This document shows positions 34,800 to 42,446 of a DNA stretch of 64,000 bases, piece by piece. The position numbers were made by a program, and so were the translations under genes. Numbering within the stretch: position 1 is the stretch's first letter; the number at the start of each line of letters is the position of its first letter. The notes beneath the pieces are model-generated. The model had not been told where the DNA came from and did no database searches. It saw only the letters and a list, made by a program, of their open reading frames with translations. Source of the DNA: Streptomyces sp. MJM8645 (lineage in GTDB: Bacteria; Actinomycetota; Actinomycetes; Streptomycetales; Streptomycetaceae); assembly GCF_001625365.1 (NCBI RefSeq), contig NZ_LJJF01000001.1, positions 1,240,001 through 1,304,000 on the forward strand, given 5' to 3'.

Positions 34800-35294
34800 G
34801 TGTACACACACATCACTCGCGCAGCCCATCGGCGCCCCCAAGTCCGCCCTTCGGCCATCACTGGTGACCCGTGGCTCTGGGCCACCGCCGGCGGCGAAGC
34901 CCTTCCGGGCGACAAGCCATCCACGACACCATACGGAAAGTGGCTCTGGTTCCTGCCAGTTCGCGCGCTCGACGCCGGCTGGCGACTGGTCGAAAATGCT
35001 GTACATGAAGACAAGTTGGGGCCAATCGCCAAGGTCGCAACGCTCGGAAATCCCTTCGACGGAGACCCCACCCGCCGACCTGTGATCGTCTTCACCGAAG
35101 ACTGCAACGACGAAGAGGACATCCGTCGAGTGCTGGTTGCACTGCGAGACCTTGGCGTCAGCGACGCGCTCGCCTACAAGACGGACGAAGCCACCAGACT
35201 CGGCGAGTACGGCGGCAGGGTCAGCACCTACACCAGCCCCGCAGGTACCACCAAGCTCGTTTGCCGAACCCCGCGCTACGCTGCGCCTGCCTGA
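34800..35294 (+). CDS. Bles03-like / putative phosphothreonine-lyase-domain protein
   Basis: A 164-residue protein divergent from the pPIWI-RE operon, 51 bases away. Its pattern is G-D-P-W-L-W, then G-K-W-L-W-F-L-P, then A-K-V-A-T-L, then V-I-V-F-T-E-D, then R-V-L-V-A-L-R-D-L-G, then Y-K-T-D-E-A-T, then G-E-Y-G. This fits the DUF1917/Bles03 family, annotated elsewhere as putative phosphothreonine lyase domain. The substrate is unknown. The proximity may reflect a shared defence function or only shared intergenic space. Confidence 0.65.
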   Translation: MYTHITRAAHRRPQVRPSAITGDPWLWATAGGEALPGDKPSTTPYGKWLWFLPVRALDAGWRLVENAVHEDKLGPIAKVATLGNPFDGDPTRRPVIVFTEDCNDEEDIRRVLVALRDLGVSDALAYKTDEATRLGEYGGRVSTYTSPAGTTKLVCRTPRYAAPA

Positions 35295-35364
35295 TCCATC
35301 ATGAACCAATCCAGCACCGAGCTTCAGGGCCCGGGACGCCCAGGACCGGTACGGCATATCCGCG

Positions 35365-35507
35365 TTGTATCCGATGCAACATCGTTGCGTCGGGGACGGC
35401 CGCCCAGGTCGGGGCACCGAACGGGGAACCAGTCTCGACTAATTCCCCGGAGAGCCACGGCTCAGGGCCGTGTGCAGCGCACGCGAGATGTTGCACCGGA
35501 TGCAACA
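35365..35507. repeat. GATGCAAC / GTTGCATC repeat sites
   Basis: In the 220-base gap between 35294 and 35515, TGTTGCA-CCGGA-TGCAACA (35489-35507) is a perfect inverted repeat. A second site near 35365-35390 repeats TTGTATCCGATGCAACATCG with one mismatch in its dyad. They look like operators for a dimeric regulator, possibly controlling the mobilisation region. Nothing else is seen in the gap. Confidence 0.4.
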
Positions 35508-35514
35508 CCGCTCG

Positions 35515-35913
35515 TTAATCCAGGTAGATGCCGGCGAAAGTGCCGTCGAAGCCGAGGGCCACCCGCGCGGCATCGGTGGTGGCGTGGCGGGTCCAGGTCG
35601 GGTTGGCGATCATCGCGTCGAAGTCCTTGCGGGTGATCTCCGGCTCCAGCCACTCGTTTCCGCAGCGGCAACGGACCCACACGTTGCGGCGGTGGTTGAG
35701 CAGCAGCCAGTCCCGGCGGGCGCGGCAGGCGGAGCACGTCACCGGAATGCCGCGCAGCGCGAGTTCGGCCGGGTGCACAAGACCGCGGACGGCCTCCGGG
35801 CCGCTGGGGGTCTGGGTCTCGTACTCCAGCTGCAGGAGCGGGTCGGAGGCGACCGGGACTGGGGTGGTGATCGGGGCCGGGGCGGTGGTGGTGTGCTCGG
35901 TGGTTCTGGTCAC
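35515..35913 (-). CDS. Zinc-ribbon-like hypothetical protein
   Basis: A 132-residue protein with C-S-A-C (about 66-69) and C-R-C-G (about 86-89) flanking N-H-R-R-N-V-W-V-R, consistent with one zinc ribbon. A Thr/Pro-rich N-terminus precedes it. GGAG six bases upstream supports GTG 35913. It lies just downstream of the relaxase gene on the same strand and may be a mobilisation accessory protein. Confidence 0.6.
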   Translation of the reverse strand: MTRTTEHTTTAPAPITTPVPVASDPLLQLEYETQTPSGPEAVRGLVHPAELALRGIPVTCSACRARRDWLLLNHRRNVWVRCRCGNEWLEPEITRKDFDAMIANPTWTRHATTDAARVALGFDGTFAGIYLD

Positions 35914-36007
35914 GGGCTCTCCATTCGTGGTGCTCGGGTACTTGCGTAACACCTGGTGGAACCGGGTGTCGAGGGGTTTCGGGAGGGCCGCTCGGCGGGT
36001 TGCTGGT

Positions 36008-37744
36008 TCAGCGGCGTGGTGTCGGGCGGCGCTGGTCTGCCGCCGTCGGCTGGGGCGGTGTTGGCTGCGCGGTGCGAGTGTGTTCCGGCCCGGTCCGGGC
36101 CTGGGTACCGGCGGCCGTGCGGGGGCGCTCGGGGTTGGCGGGCAGGTCGGCGAGGCGGCGGATGCGCCAGACGAGAACGTCGGCGGTGTCGCGGGCGGTT
36201 TCCAGCTCCCGCCGGTCGACAGCCTTCTCAAGGAGGGCCTTGGGGTCGTGGCCGGCCGTCTCGGCTTCCGCGAGGACGGCGGCCAGAGCGTCGTGCTCGC
36301 GGGCTGGGCCCCTCGGGTTCTCGGCAGAGCCGAGGACGGTGCGGATGGTGGCGTCGTGGCGCAGGCGCTCGCCCTCCGGGAGGGCGCGGCCGATCTCGCG
36401 CATCGTTCGCATGGGGGTGGCTGCGGCCTGCCGGTAGGCGGCGCGCAGGTGGTCGGTGGCCTGGCGGGAGGCGGCGGCCTGCTGGGCGTGGCCCCGGGCG
36501 GAGTGCCAGCGGGCGGCAGCCAGGGTGACCAGGACGAGGGTGGACAGGACCATAGCAGTGGCACCGCCGTCCTCTCCACGTCCGAGGGCGCTGCCGGCCT
36601 GGACGATTCCGCGGGCGGCCGAGCGCAGGGCACGGATATCGGCGTTCTCGGCGCGGACGTGGCTGCGGGTGGCGCGTTCGAAGGCTCGGGCGGCGTCTCG
36701 CAGTTCGGCGCGGGTGGCGGCCGGGGAGGTCTGGGCGAGGGCGTCGAGGATCTCACCGGCGCCGACGAGCTGGGCGGCGGCTTCGTCGTCGTCCTGGTGG
36801 AGAACGGCGGCGGCGCGCTCGGCGGGGCCGGCGGCGTCCCGGCGGCGGCGCGCGGGAGCGGAGCGGGCAGTGCGGGCCGGGTGGTTGTCCAGCTTCGGGG
36901 TGGCGGGTGCGGCGTCGAGGCGGAGGCGGATTCGGGGCAGGGAGAGGTCGGGGGCGAGCTTGGACCCGGGGAACCAGATGGGCTCGCCGGCGCGGTTTCG
37001 GTCGCCGGGTAGGGCGACGTTGTAGCCGATGAGGTCGCCGGACGGCAGATGGCGGAGCTTCACCCGCAGGCCGGCCTCGCGCAGCCGGGTGAAGAACTCC
37101 TCCTCGTTGTCGGCTCCGGCGAGGGCTTGGCGGACGGCTTCGCGCAGGGTTTCGCGCGGGGGCTCGGTGCGGCCGGTGCGTTCGGCCTTGAAGTGCTCCT
37201 GGCTGGTGGGGTTTTGGGCGGCGGTGCCGTCGCCGGGGTTGAGCTGGCGCAGGCCGTACTCCTTCTCGATGAGGCGTGCTTCGGCCTGGGCTTTGCGCTT
37301 GTCGTAGCTGAGGGCGGCCAGGCGGCCGTCCTGGCGGACGAGGGTGGCGGCGATGTGGATGTGGTCGGGGGCGTGGCGGACGGCGACCCAGCGGCAGGCG
37401 GTGGTGTCGCCTTCGGGGGCGATGCCGGTGGCGTGGACGATGCGCCGGGCGATGGTGGCCCACTCGGCGTCGTCGAGGTGCCGGTCACCGGGGGCGGTAC
37501 GCAGTGAGCAGTGCCAGATCTTGTTGGCCGGTGCCTGCTTGCCGAGGGCTTTGACGGGCTGGTCGAGCTGGTTGGCGAGCTTGGCGACCTGGTGGCGCTG
37601 CGGGTTGGGGCCCGGGTCGGGTGCGAAGTTGTTCCATGAGGCGACGAGGTGCTGGTCGGTGTGCTCTTCGTGCTTGCCGGGGCCGAAGAGGTAGTCGATG
37701 AGGGGGAAGGCGCGGTCGGTGCCGGTGCGGATCTTGGGGATCAC
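36008..37744 (-). CDS. Relaxase / mobilisation nuclease
   Basis: A 578-residue relaxase that would nick oriT and lead the strand into the recipient. The N-terminal domain has T-G-T-D-R-A-F-P-L-I-D-Y-L-F and W-H-C-S-L-R, then C-R-W-V-A-V-R-H-A-P, then the metal-binding H-I-H at about 128-130. After about residue 200 there is a long helical Ala/Arg/Glu-rich region, with a short hydrophobic segment at about 395-410. The end is Pro/Arg/Thr-rich. GTG 37744 overlaps the MobC stop. Two catalytically dead relatives of its first domain lie at 6513-8359. Confidence 0.8.
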   Translation of the reverse strand: MIPKIRTGTDRAFPLIDYLFGPGKHEEHTDQHLVASWNNFAPDPGPNPQRHQVAKLANQLDQPVKALGKQAPANKIWHCSLRTAPGDRHLDDAEWATIARRIVHATGIAPEGDTTACRWVAVRHAPDHIHIAATLVRQDGRLAALSYDKRKAQAEARLIEKEYGLRQLNPGDGTAAQNPTSQEHFKAERTGRTEPPRETLREAVRQALAGADNEEEFFTRLREAGLRVKLRHLPSGDLIGYNVALPGDRNRAGEPIWFPGSKLAPDLSLPRIRLRLDAAPATPKLDNHPARTARSAPARRRRDAAGPAERAAAVLHQDDDEAAAQLVGAGEILDALAQTSPAATRAELRDAARAFERATRSHVRAENADIRALRSAARGIVQAGSALGRGEDGGATAMVLSTLVLVTLAAARWHSARGHAQQAAASRQATDHLRAAYRQAAATPMRTMREIGRALPEGERLRHDATIRTVLGSAENPRGPAREHDALAAVLAEAETAGHDPKALLEKAVDRRELETARDTADVLVWRIRRLADLPANPERPRTAAGTQARTGPEHTRTAQPTPPQPTAADQRRPTPRR

Positions 37745-38349
37745 CGGCGGATGAGCCAGTCGACGGCGTCGTCGACCGCGTCGATGGAGGCTTGGACGCG
37801 GGCCAGGAGCTGGTGCAACTCGGTGCCTGGCTGGCTGCCGGCGTTCACGTAGTGGGCGAGCTGGTTGAGGTTGTTGCCCACGGCGCCGAGCTGGCGGTTG
37901 GACTCCATGAGTTCCTGGATGCCGCGACGGTAGTCAGCGACGGCGGCGCTGGGGTCGGTGCTGGCGGCGGCGGCCACGGCGGCGGCAGCGGCGTAGCCGC
38001 CAGGGGCGAGTTCGGCTCGGGCGGCGGCGCGCTGAAGGAGGGCCCACTCGGGGTCGCTGAATCGGGGGCAGATGCGGTTGGTGCGCGGCACGCTCTGGCG
38101 AAGGCGTCGGCGCGGGGCGGTGCGGACGGCGGTCGGCTGCTGCTCGTCCTCCTCCTTGGTCGGCACCCCTGGGCCGACTCCCCGGTCGTCGGCAGGCCCC
38201 CCTGGGTCTGCCGACGACCGGGGTGCCTGCGCCCCCTTCGGGGCGGGGGCGGGGTAAGGACTCCTTACCCCACAACTTGCTCCGCCAGGAGCCTCGTTGG
38301 GGTCACGCTTCGGTCCCTGCGTGGTGCCGTCCTGGGCGGAGTTGGTCAT
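37741..38349 (-). CDS. MobC-like relaxosome accessory protein
   Basis: A 202-residue protein. A disordered Pro/Gly-rich N-terminus (about 1-95) is followed by a MobC-like domain: R-F-S-D-P-E-W-A-L-L-Q-R-A-A, then N-N-L-N-Q-L-A-H-Y-V-N-A-G. MobC proteins bind near oriT and help the relaxase open the strand. ATG 38349 overlaps the stop of the upstream 74-residue gene, and its own stop overlaps the relaxase start. Confidence 0.75.
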   Translation of the reverse strand: MTNSAQDGTTQGPKRDPNEAPGGASCGVRSPYPAPAPKGAQAPRSSADPGGPADDRGVGPGVPTKEEDEQQPTAVRTAPRRRLRQSVPRTNRICPRFSDPEWALLQRAAARAELAPGGYAAAAAVAAAASTDPSAAVADYRRGIQELMESNRQLGAVGNNLNQLAHYVNAGSQPGTELHQLLARVQASIDAVDDAVDWLIRR

Positions 38350-38570
38350 CGGCTGGCCTCGCTGTCGCGCTGGTGGATGTCGAGGAGGAGGTCCTCGATG
38401 AAGTCGAGGGCGAGGACGGGGTGGTGGAGGGTCCAGGGGCGGGAGTGTCGGCCGCGTTGGACGCTTCGGGTGCCGTCCGGGCCGGTTTCGACGTGGTGGA
38501 GGTGGCCGCGCTGGGTGAGGACGGCGAGCCAGGAGTCCGCCTCGGCCCAGGTGGCGGGGGTGGTGCGCAT
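38346..38570 (-). CDS. Small hypothetical protein upstream of mobC
   Basis: A 74-residue protein: W-A-E-A-D-S-W-L-A-V-L-T-Q-R-G-H-L, then a two-strand wing-like stretch, then F-I-E-D-L-L-L-D-I. It may be a small winged-helix protein. It is the first gene of the overlapping mob operon (this gene, mobC, relaxase), directly downstream of a large inverted repeat. Confidence 0.55.
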   Translation of the reverse strand: MRTTPATWAEADSWLAVLTQRGHLHHVETGPDGTRSVQRGRHSRPWTLHHPVLALDFIEDLLLDIHQRDSEASR

Positions 38571-38607
38571 GGTGGGCTGCTCCCGTTCGGCGGTGGTTCG
38601 GGCGGGT

Positions 38608-38644
38608 GAGCGCCGGGGTGACCCGGTCGGTCACCCCGGCGCTC
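38608..38644 (-). terminator. 16-bp inverted repeat between DUF2637 gene and mob operon
   Basis: A perfect 16-bp stem (38608-38623 with 38629-38644) around a five-base loop. Its position right after the DUF2637 stop fits a terminator. Its position right before the mob operon, with TGACC/GGTCA arms, also fits an oriT or operator. The sequence alone does not decide. Confidence 0.5.
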
Positions 38645-38650
38645 GGGTGT

Positions 38651-39255
38651 CGGTCAGTTCCGGTCGGCGGTGACCGCCTCGGGCTGGGGCCGGAGCTGGG
38701 CCATCAGCTCGGTCAGCGTGGCGCTGGACAGGGGGATCCTCTGACCGCGGATCGCCTCGGCGACCACCTTGCGGGTCAGCTTGTCCTCCTTGCTGACCGC
38801 CTGCCGTGCGATCTTCAGCAGGTCCTCGGTGTCCAGGTCAGGGCGGGGGTCACTGTCCCGGTCAGTGACCGGCGCTGCGGTGACCGGGGTCGTGACCGGC
38901 TGACCGGTGGCCTCGGTGCGGCTGACCGGCGGGGCGGTGACCGGCGGCCGGTCAGCCGGTCGGTCAGTGACCGGCCGGACCGGGTTCGGGTGACCGCGCA
39001 GGTCAGAGGGCTTGGTCAGGCTGACCGCATCGGCCGGGGTCAGCCGCGGCTTCGGTGTCGGGGCGGTGACCGGGCGGCTGACCGACTGACCGGGAGCGGG
39101 GCGACCGGCGCTGTCCTGGCTGGCGGTCAGCGCCGCCAACCGCTCGGTCAGCGCAACCTCCTCGGCGGTGACCGGCGCGGGGTCAGGGGTGACCTGACCC
39201 CGGTCGGCCGGGGCCGGTCGGTCAACGTGACCGTCCCGGTCAGCGGGATTGACCG
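38651..39255. repeat. Dense TGACC/GGTCA pentamer array
   Basis: By eye there are about 30 copies of TGACC or its complement GGTCA between about 38831 and 39255, and about six more between 38651 and 38831. They lie inside the low-complexity part of the DUF2637 gene. Part of the enrichment follows from P-V-T and D-R codons (CCGGTCACC, GACCGG). Both orientations occur and the spacing is irregular. Confidence 0.5.
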
Positions 39256-39694
39256 GTCCGCGGGCGATGAGGATGTAGAGGTGGACGGCTCCGGCCAGGG
39301 CGAGCGGGGCGATGGTGGACAGCACCGCGACCACCGTGTCGCCCAGCCGCAGCCCACCGGCTGCGGAGTAGAGATCGTTGAGCCGGACGGCGTGCAGCGC
39401 GTTGGCCCACAGGCTCGCCCCGGTGGCCGCGCCGAAGAGCATCCACACGTAAGCGCGGGCCCTCAGCGGTGCGGTGCGCAGGACCAGCAGGGCGCGCACC
39501 CCGTAGGCGATGAAACCGTCGATCACGAAGGGGAATGCGAAGGTGAGCGGGCCCCTCACGTGGATGGCCACGGCCATCTGCTGCAGCGCGTCGTACGAGA
39601 GCGCGCAGCCCGCGCCGCCGAGGGCGATGACGACGGCCCGGTCCCAGCCGGTGACGTGCGCGGAGTGCGGGGCGGTCGCGGTGGTGGTGCTCAT
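38654..39694 (-). CDS. DUF2637 membrane protein with repetitive Pro/Val/Thr tail
   Basis: A 346-residue protein. The N-terminal about 150 residues hold four hydrophobic helices in the DUF2637 pattern (R-A-V-V-I-A-L-G-G-A-G, F-P-F-V-I-D-G-F-I-A-Y-G, A-L-A-G-A-V-H-L-Y-I-L). This type accompanies Streptomyces plasmid replication and spread genes. Residues about 155-300 are low-complexity with many P-V-T and D-R units. The last 45 residues are helical (L-L-K-I-A-R-Q-A-V-S-K) and look like a DNA-binding end. ATG 39694 overlaps the WhiB-like stop. Confidence 0.75.
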   Translation of the reverse strand: MSTTTATAPHSAHVTGWDRAVVIALGGAGCALSYDALQQMAVAIHVRGPLTFAFPFVIDGFIAYGVRALLVLRTAPLRARAYVWMLFGAATGASLWANALHAVRLNDLYSAAGGLRLGDTVVAVLSTIAPLALAGAVHLYILIARGPVNPADRDGHVDRPAPADRGQVTPDPAPVTAEEVALTERLAALTASQDSAGRPAPGQSVSRPVTAPTPKPRLTPADAVSLTKPSDLRGHPNPVRPVTDRPADRPPVTAPPVSRTEATGQPVTTPVTAAPVTDRDSDPRPDLDTEDLLKIARQAVSKEDKLTRKVVAEAIRGQRIPLSSATLTELMAQLRPQPEAVTADRN

Positions 39695-40263
39695 GCGGCC
39701 GTCCCGAAGGCGTCTCGGACCAGCTGCTCGGTGCCGCCGGCGCCGTGGGCGGTCGAGGCGGTGCGGGCGGCCTTTTCAGCGATCTGCCGGTGGCGGATCG
39801 CGCGGCGGGTCTCGCGGTAGAGCTTGAGGGCGTGCTCGGGGGTGATCTTGAGGAGCCAGGCGAGGCGTTCGACGGGGACGTCCTGGCGGTATCCGGCGAG
39901 GACGACGGCGCGGCGCTCGGCCTTGCTGAGGTGGATGTCGCGTCCGGTGAGGGTCGCGTTGACGCGGCTGTAGTCGAGGCGGTCGTTGATCTTGGCGTGC
40001 AGGGGTTCGCGTTCCTCCTCGGTGAGGCCGCCCCGGATGCCGTGGGTGTCGCCGGTTTCGAGGGCGGCGTCCAGGCAGGCGCGGGCGACAGGGCACTGGG
40101 CGCACAGGGCCTTGGCGGTGGTGATCCTGTCGGCGTCCTCCGGCCCGGGGAAGAAGGTCTCCGGGTCGACGGGGGTGTACTCGGTCGGGGTGCAGACGGC
40201 CTGGTCCTGCCAGGTCTGGTCGCCGAGGGCGCGGTGGCGGGCGGGACGGGTCGTGGTGGTCAT
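39691..40263 (-). CDS. WhiB-like Fe-S regulator
   Basis: A 190-residue WhiB-family protein. Four cysteines (A-V-C-T, then A-L-C-A-Q-C-P-V, then A-C-L-D-A-A-L) ligate a 4Fe-4S cluster. The WhiB turn G-I-R-G-G is followed by L-T-E-E-E-R. The C-terminal about 90 residues add a helix-turn-helix-like stretch (K-A-E-R-R-A-V-V-L-A-G-Y, then L-A-W-L-L-K-I-T-P-E-H-A), unusual for short WhiB proteins. It is first in an overlapping pair with the DUF2637 gene and may control the plasmid genes. Confidence 0.85.
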   Translation of the reverse strand: MTTTTRPARHRALGDQTWQDQAVCTPTEYTPVDPETFFPGPEDADRITTAKALCAQCPVARACLDAALETGDTHGIRGGLTEEEREPLHAKINDRLDYSRVNATLTGRDIHLSKAERRAVVLAGYRQDVPVERLAWLLKITPEHALKLYRETRRAIRHRQIAEKAARTASTAHGAGGTEQLVRDAFGTAA

Positions 40264-40373
40264 GCGGGGTTGCTCCGATCGCTCTCCGCGCGCGAGGTCG
40301 GCGTCGGCGGAGAGGGCGCTGGGTCGGTGAAGGTCGGGCGGCTCGCCGTGGGGCGGCCGGGCGCGGCGGCGGC

Positions 40374-41081
40374 TCAGGCGGCGCGCTGGAGGCGTCTGTG
40401 GTCGACCGGCTCGAAGCTGACCCGGGTGGTCATCTGGGCGAGCCGGGAGGTGACGCGGTCACCGAGGCAGGTGCGGAGGTCCTTGATCGGCAGGTTGCTG
40501 GTGATCAGGGTCGGGAGCATGTGGTTGTAGCGGCGGTTGATCAGCCGGTAGGTCTGCTCTTCGACGAACTCGGAGCTCTTGGCGGCGCCGAGGTCGTCGA
40601 GGATCAGCAGCGGCACCCGGCTGTAGGCGGCGAGGACCCGCTCGGCGTCGGTGTCCGGGCCGGGGCGGAGTTCGGCGTAGAGATCGGCGGCGGTGGTGGC
40701 GCGCCAGCGCACGCCGATGCCGGCCTGGACAAGGGCGCGGACGGCGCCGTACGCCTCGTGGGTCTTGCCCGCGCCGACGACTCCGGCCATCAGCAGGCTG
40801 GGGCCGGTGGTGACCTGGCGGCGTGCGCCGAGGCTCGGGGCGGCGGCCTGGGTGGTGACCTGCCGGACCCAGGCCAGGACCTGCGGGTTCGTGGCGACCG
40901 CGTCGCGGTAGCGCGGCGGCAGCCCGGCCGATAGTGCCTCCTCCGCCGAGTACGGCTGCGGCTCGTCCAGGAGGGCGTCGACCGCGTGCTGGTCGATGCC
41001 CCGGGCGGCGAGGATGCGGGCTATCCGGTCGAGCACCGAGGGGGCGTCGGCGAGGGTCTGCGGGTCGCGGTGGGTGCGCAT
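40374..41081 (-). CDS. DnaC/IstB-like ATPase (helicase loader)
   Basis: A 235-residue AAA+ ATPase. Walker A is G-V-V-G-A-G-K-T; Walker B is L-L-I-L-D-D-L-G-A-A; the sensor strand is T-L-I-T-S-N-L-P; the arginine end is R-V-T-S-R-L-A-Q-M. This is the DnaC/IstB helicase-loader form. AGGAG five bases upstream supports ATG 41081 rather than GTG 41084. It directly follows the RepO-like gene, as in phage and plasmid initiator-loader pairs. No transposase is nearby, so IstB of an IS21 element is unlikely. Confidence 0.8.
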   Translation of the reverse strand: MRTHRDPQTLADAPSVLDRIARILAARGIDQHAVDALLDEPQPYSAEEALSAGLPPRYRDAVATNPQVLAWVRQVTTQAAAPSLGARRQVTTGPSLLMAGVVGAGKTHEAYGAVRALVQAGIGVRWRATTAADLYAELRPGPDTDAERVLAAYSRVPLLILDDLGAAKSSEFVEEQTYRLINRRYNHMLPTLITSNLPIKDLRTCLGDRVTSRLAQMTTRVSFEPVDHRRLQRAA

Positions 41082-42130
41082 CACAGCTCCTCGGCGTAGG
41101 CGGCGACGGCGTCGACCGGGTTGGTCCACGCCTGGTGAGCGGGCACGTTAGGCCGGATTCCCGGCCGGGCCAAACCGGCGCCTCGTGCGTTCATGGCGTC
41201 GTTGACCAGGCTCGGCAGCCGGGAGGGGTGGCCCTGGATCTCGGCGAAGCGCCGCAGCCCGGTGCGGACGTGCTCGGCGGCGATGCCCTCGTCCAGCAGG
41301 GTCTTGACGACCTTGCCGAGGTGGCCGATCACGCTGCCCGGCGGGCGCTCGGCGCAGGCGGCGACGTACTCGCCGATCAGCTGGCCGGCCGAGGCGGTGT
41401 CCGCGTCGGGCGCCTGGCGCCCCGTAGGGAAAGAAGATCCAGGATCCAAGATCCTAGATCCAGGCGCCGAGGGCTCCGGGAGGCTTCGGCGAACCTTCGG
41501 GGAGGTTTCGCCGAATGCCGTCTGACCTGCGGTTTTCTGGGGAGCCGGAACCGGCTTGCGGTTGGCGTCGACCGCCCGGTCCGCCGCTTCGGCGGCGGGG
41601 GGAGCCGTCTGCGTGGCGGGCACCGGGAAGGGCTCGTTCGGCTGCGGGATCGCTATAGGAGTGTTCGCCGAGGATTCGGCGAACACTCGGGGAGCGCTCG
41701 TGGCGTCTGCGGCTTCGGTCCCCGGGGTGTCGGCGAGGGCGGCCCGCTGGATGCAGGGGCCCTTGCAGACGCCGCATCGCTCCGGCTCGCAGTGCGGGCA
41801 CGCGGGCAGCCGGGACAGGCTCGGCTTGTCGATCTTCTGGTGGTTACGCCAGGTCGGGTAGTGGAAGTACCGGCGGCCGTCGCAGCCGGTGTAGCGGCAG
41901 ATCGCGCCGACTGCGGCGAGCTGCTGAAGGTGCTCCTCGACGTCGGCCCGACCGATCTCCTCACGCATCGGCCAGATCAGGCCGTAGACGATCGCGGCGT
42001 TGTCACGGTGGCGTCCGTGGTCGTCGGCGTGGTTGGTCATGCCCAGGAAGGTCACCATCGCCGGGATGGACACCTCGGCCAGCGTCTCGGAAACCCAGGT
42101 CTCCGGCTTGACCGATCGAATGCGCGCCAT
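41081..42130 (-). CDS. RepO/DnaD-like replication initiator
   Basis: A 349-residue protein. The N-terminal winged-helix region M-A-R-I-R-S-V-K-P-E-T-W, then L-G-M-T-N-H-A-D-D-H-G-R, then A-A-I-V-Y-G-L-I-W-P is the phage replisome-organiser pattern. A Cys-rich patch (C-P-H-C, C-G-V-C-K-G-P-C) at about 130-145 may bind zinc. A long disordered Pro/Ala-rich stretch leads to a helical end. It overlaps the DnaC-like gene. It is likely the initiator of this replicon, with the origin in or near it. Confidence 0.75.
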   Translation of the reverse strand: MARIRSVKPETWVSETLAEVSIPAMVTFLGMTNHADDHGRHRDNAAIVYGLIWPMREEIGRADVEEHLQQLAAVGAICRYTGCDGRRYFHYPTWRNHQKIDKPSLSRLPACPHCEPERCGVCKGPCIQRAALADTPGTEAADATSAPRVFAESSANTPIAIPQPNEPFPVPATQTAPPAAEAADRAVDANRKPVPAPQKTAGQTAFGETSPKVRRSLPEPSAPGSRILDPGSSFPTGRQAPDADTASAGQLIGEYVAACAERPPGSVIGHLGKVVKTLLDEGIAAEHVRTGLRRFAEIQGHPSRLPSLVNDAMNARGAGLARPGIRPNVPAHQAWTNPVDAVAAYAEEL

Positions 42131-42131
42131 G

Positions 42132-42446
42132 TCAGCGGCCCCGGACCGCAGTAACGGCGAGCCGCCCGGTGGCGAGGTCGAGGGTGTGCGGGCGCGTCCA
42201 GTCCGCCTCCGGCCAGGTCCGCAGCACCCAACGGGCAGCGGTCTTGGTGGTGTTGCGGCTCAGCGCGAGCTGCTCGCCGTACTCGTCCACGGCCACCGTG
42301 TAGGGGTGGGGCCACTGGCGGCTCGGGTCGGCGAGGCTGACGCAGATGGTGACCGCGCCGGGGATGATGTCCGCGAGTTGGACCCCGAGCCGCTGCTGGC
42401 TCGGGCTGGTCGCCGCGTAACCGGCTTCCCCCGAAAGGCTGGGCAT
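42132..42446 (-). CDS. Small hypothetical protein, first gene of replication operon
   Basis: A 104-residue protein starting at ATG 42446 with GGAG six bases upstream. It has I-I-P-G-A-V-T-I-C-V-S-L-A-D-P, then V-A-V-D-E-Y-G-E-Q-L-A-L-S-R-N-T-T-K-T-A-A-R-W-V-L and a helical middle. No family is recognised. It is one base from the RepO-like gene, suggesting a role in replication or its control. Confidence 0.55.
   Translation of the reverse strand: MPSLSGEAGYAATSPSQQRLGVQLADIIPGAVTICVSLADPSRQWPHPYTVAVDEYGEQLALSRNTTKTAARWVLRTWPEADWTRPHTLDLATGRLAVTAVRGR

Noticed and set aside
40374..41081. IS21-type IstB and an insertion sequence
   Set aside because: No IstA transposase or terminal repeats. The neighbour is a RepO-like initiator, so a helicase loader fits better.
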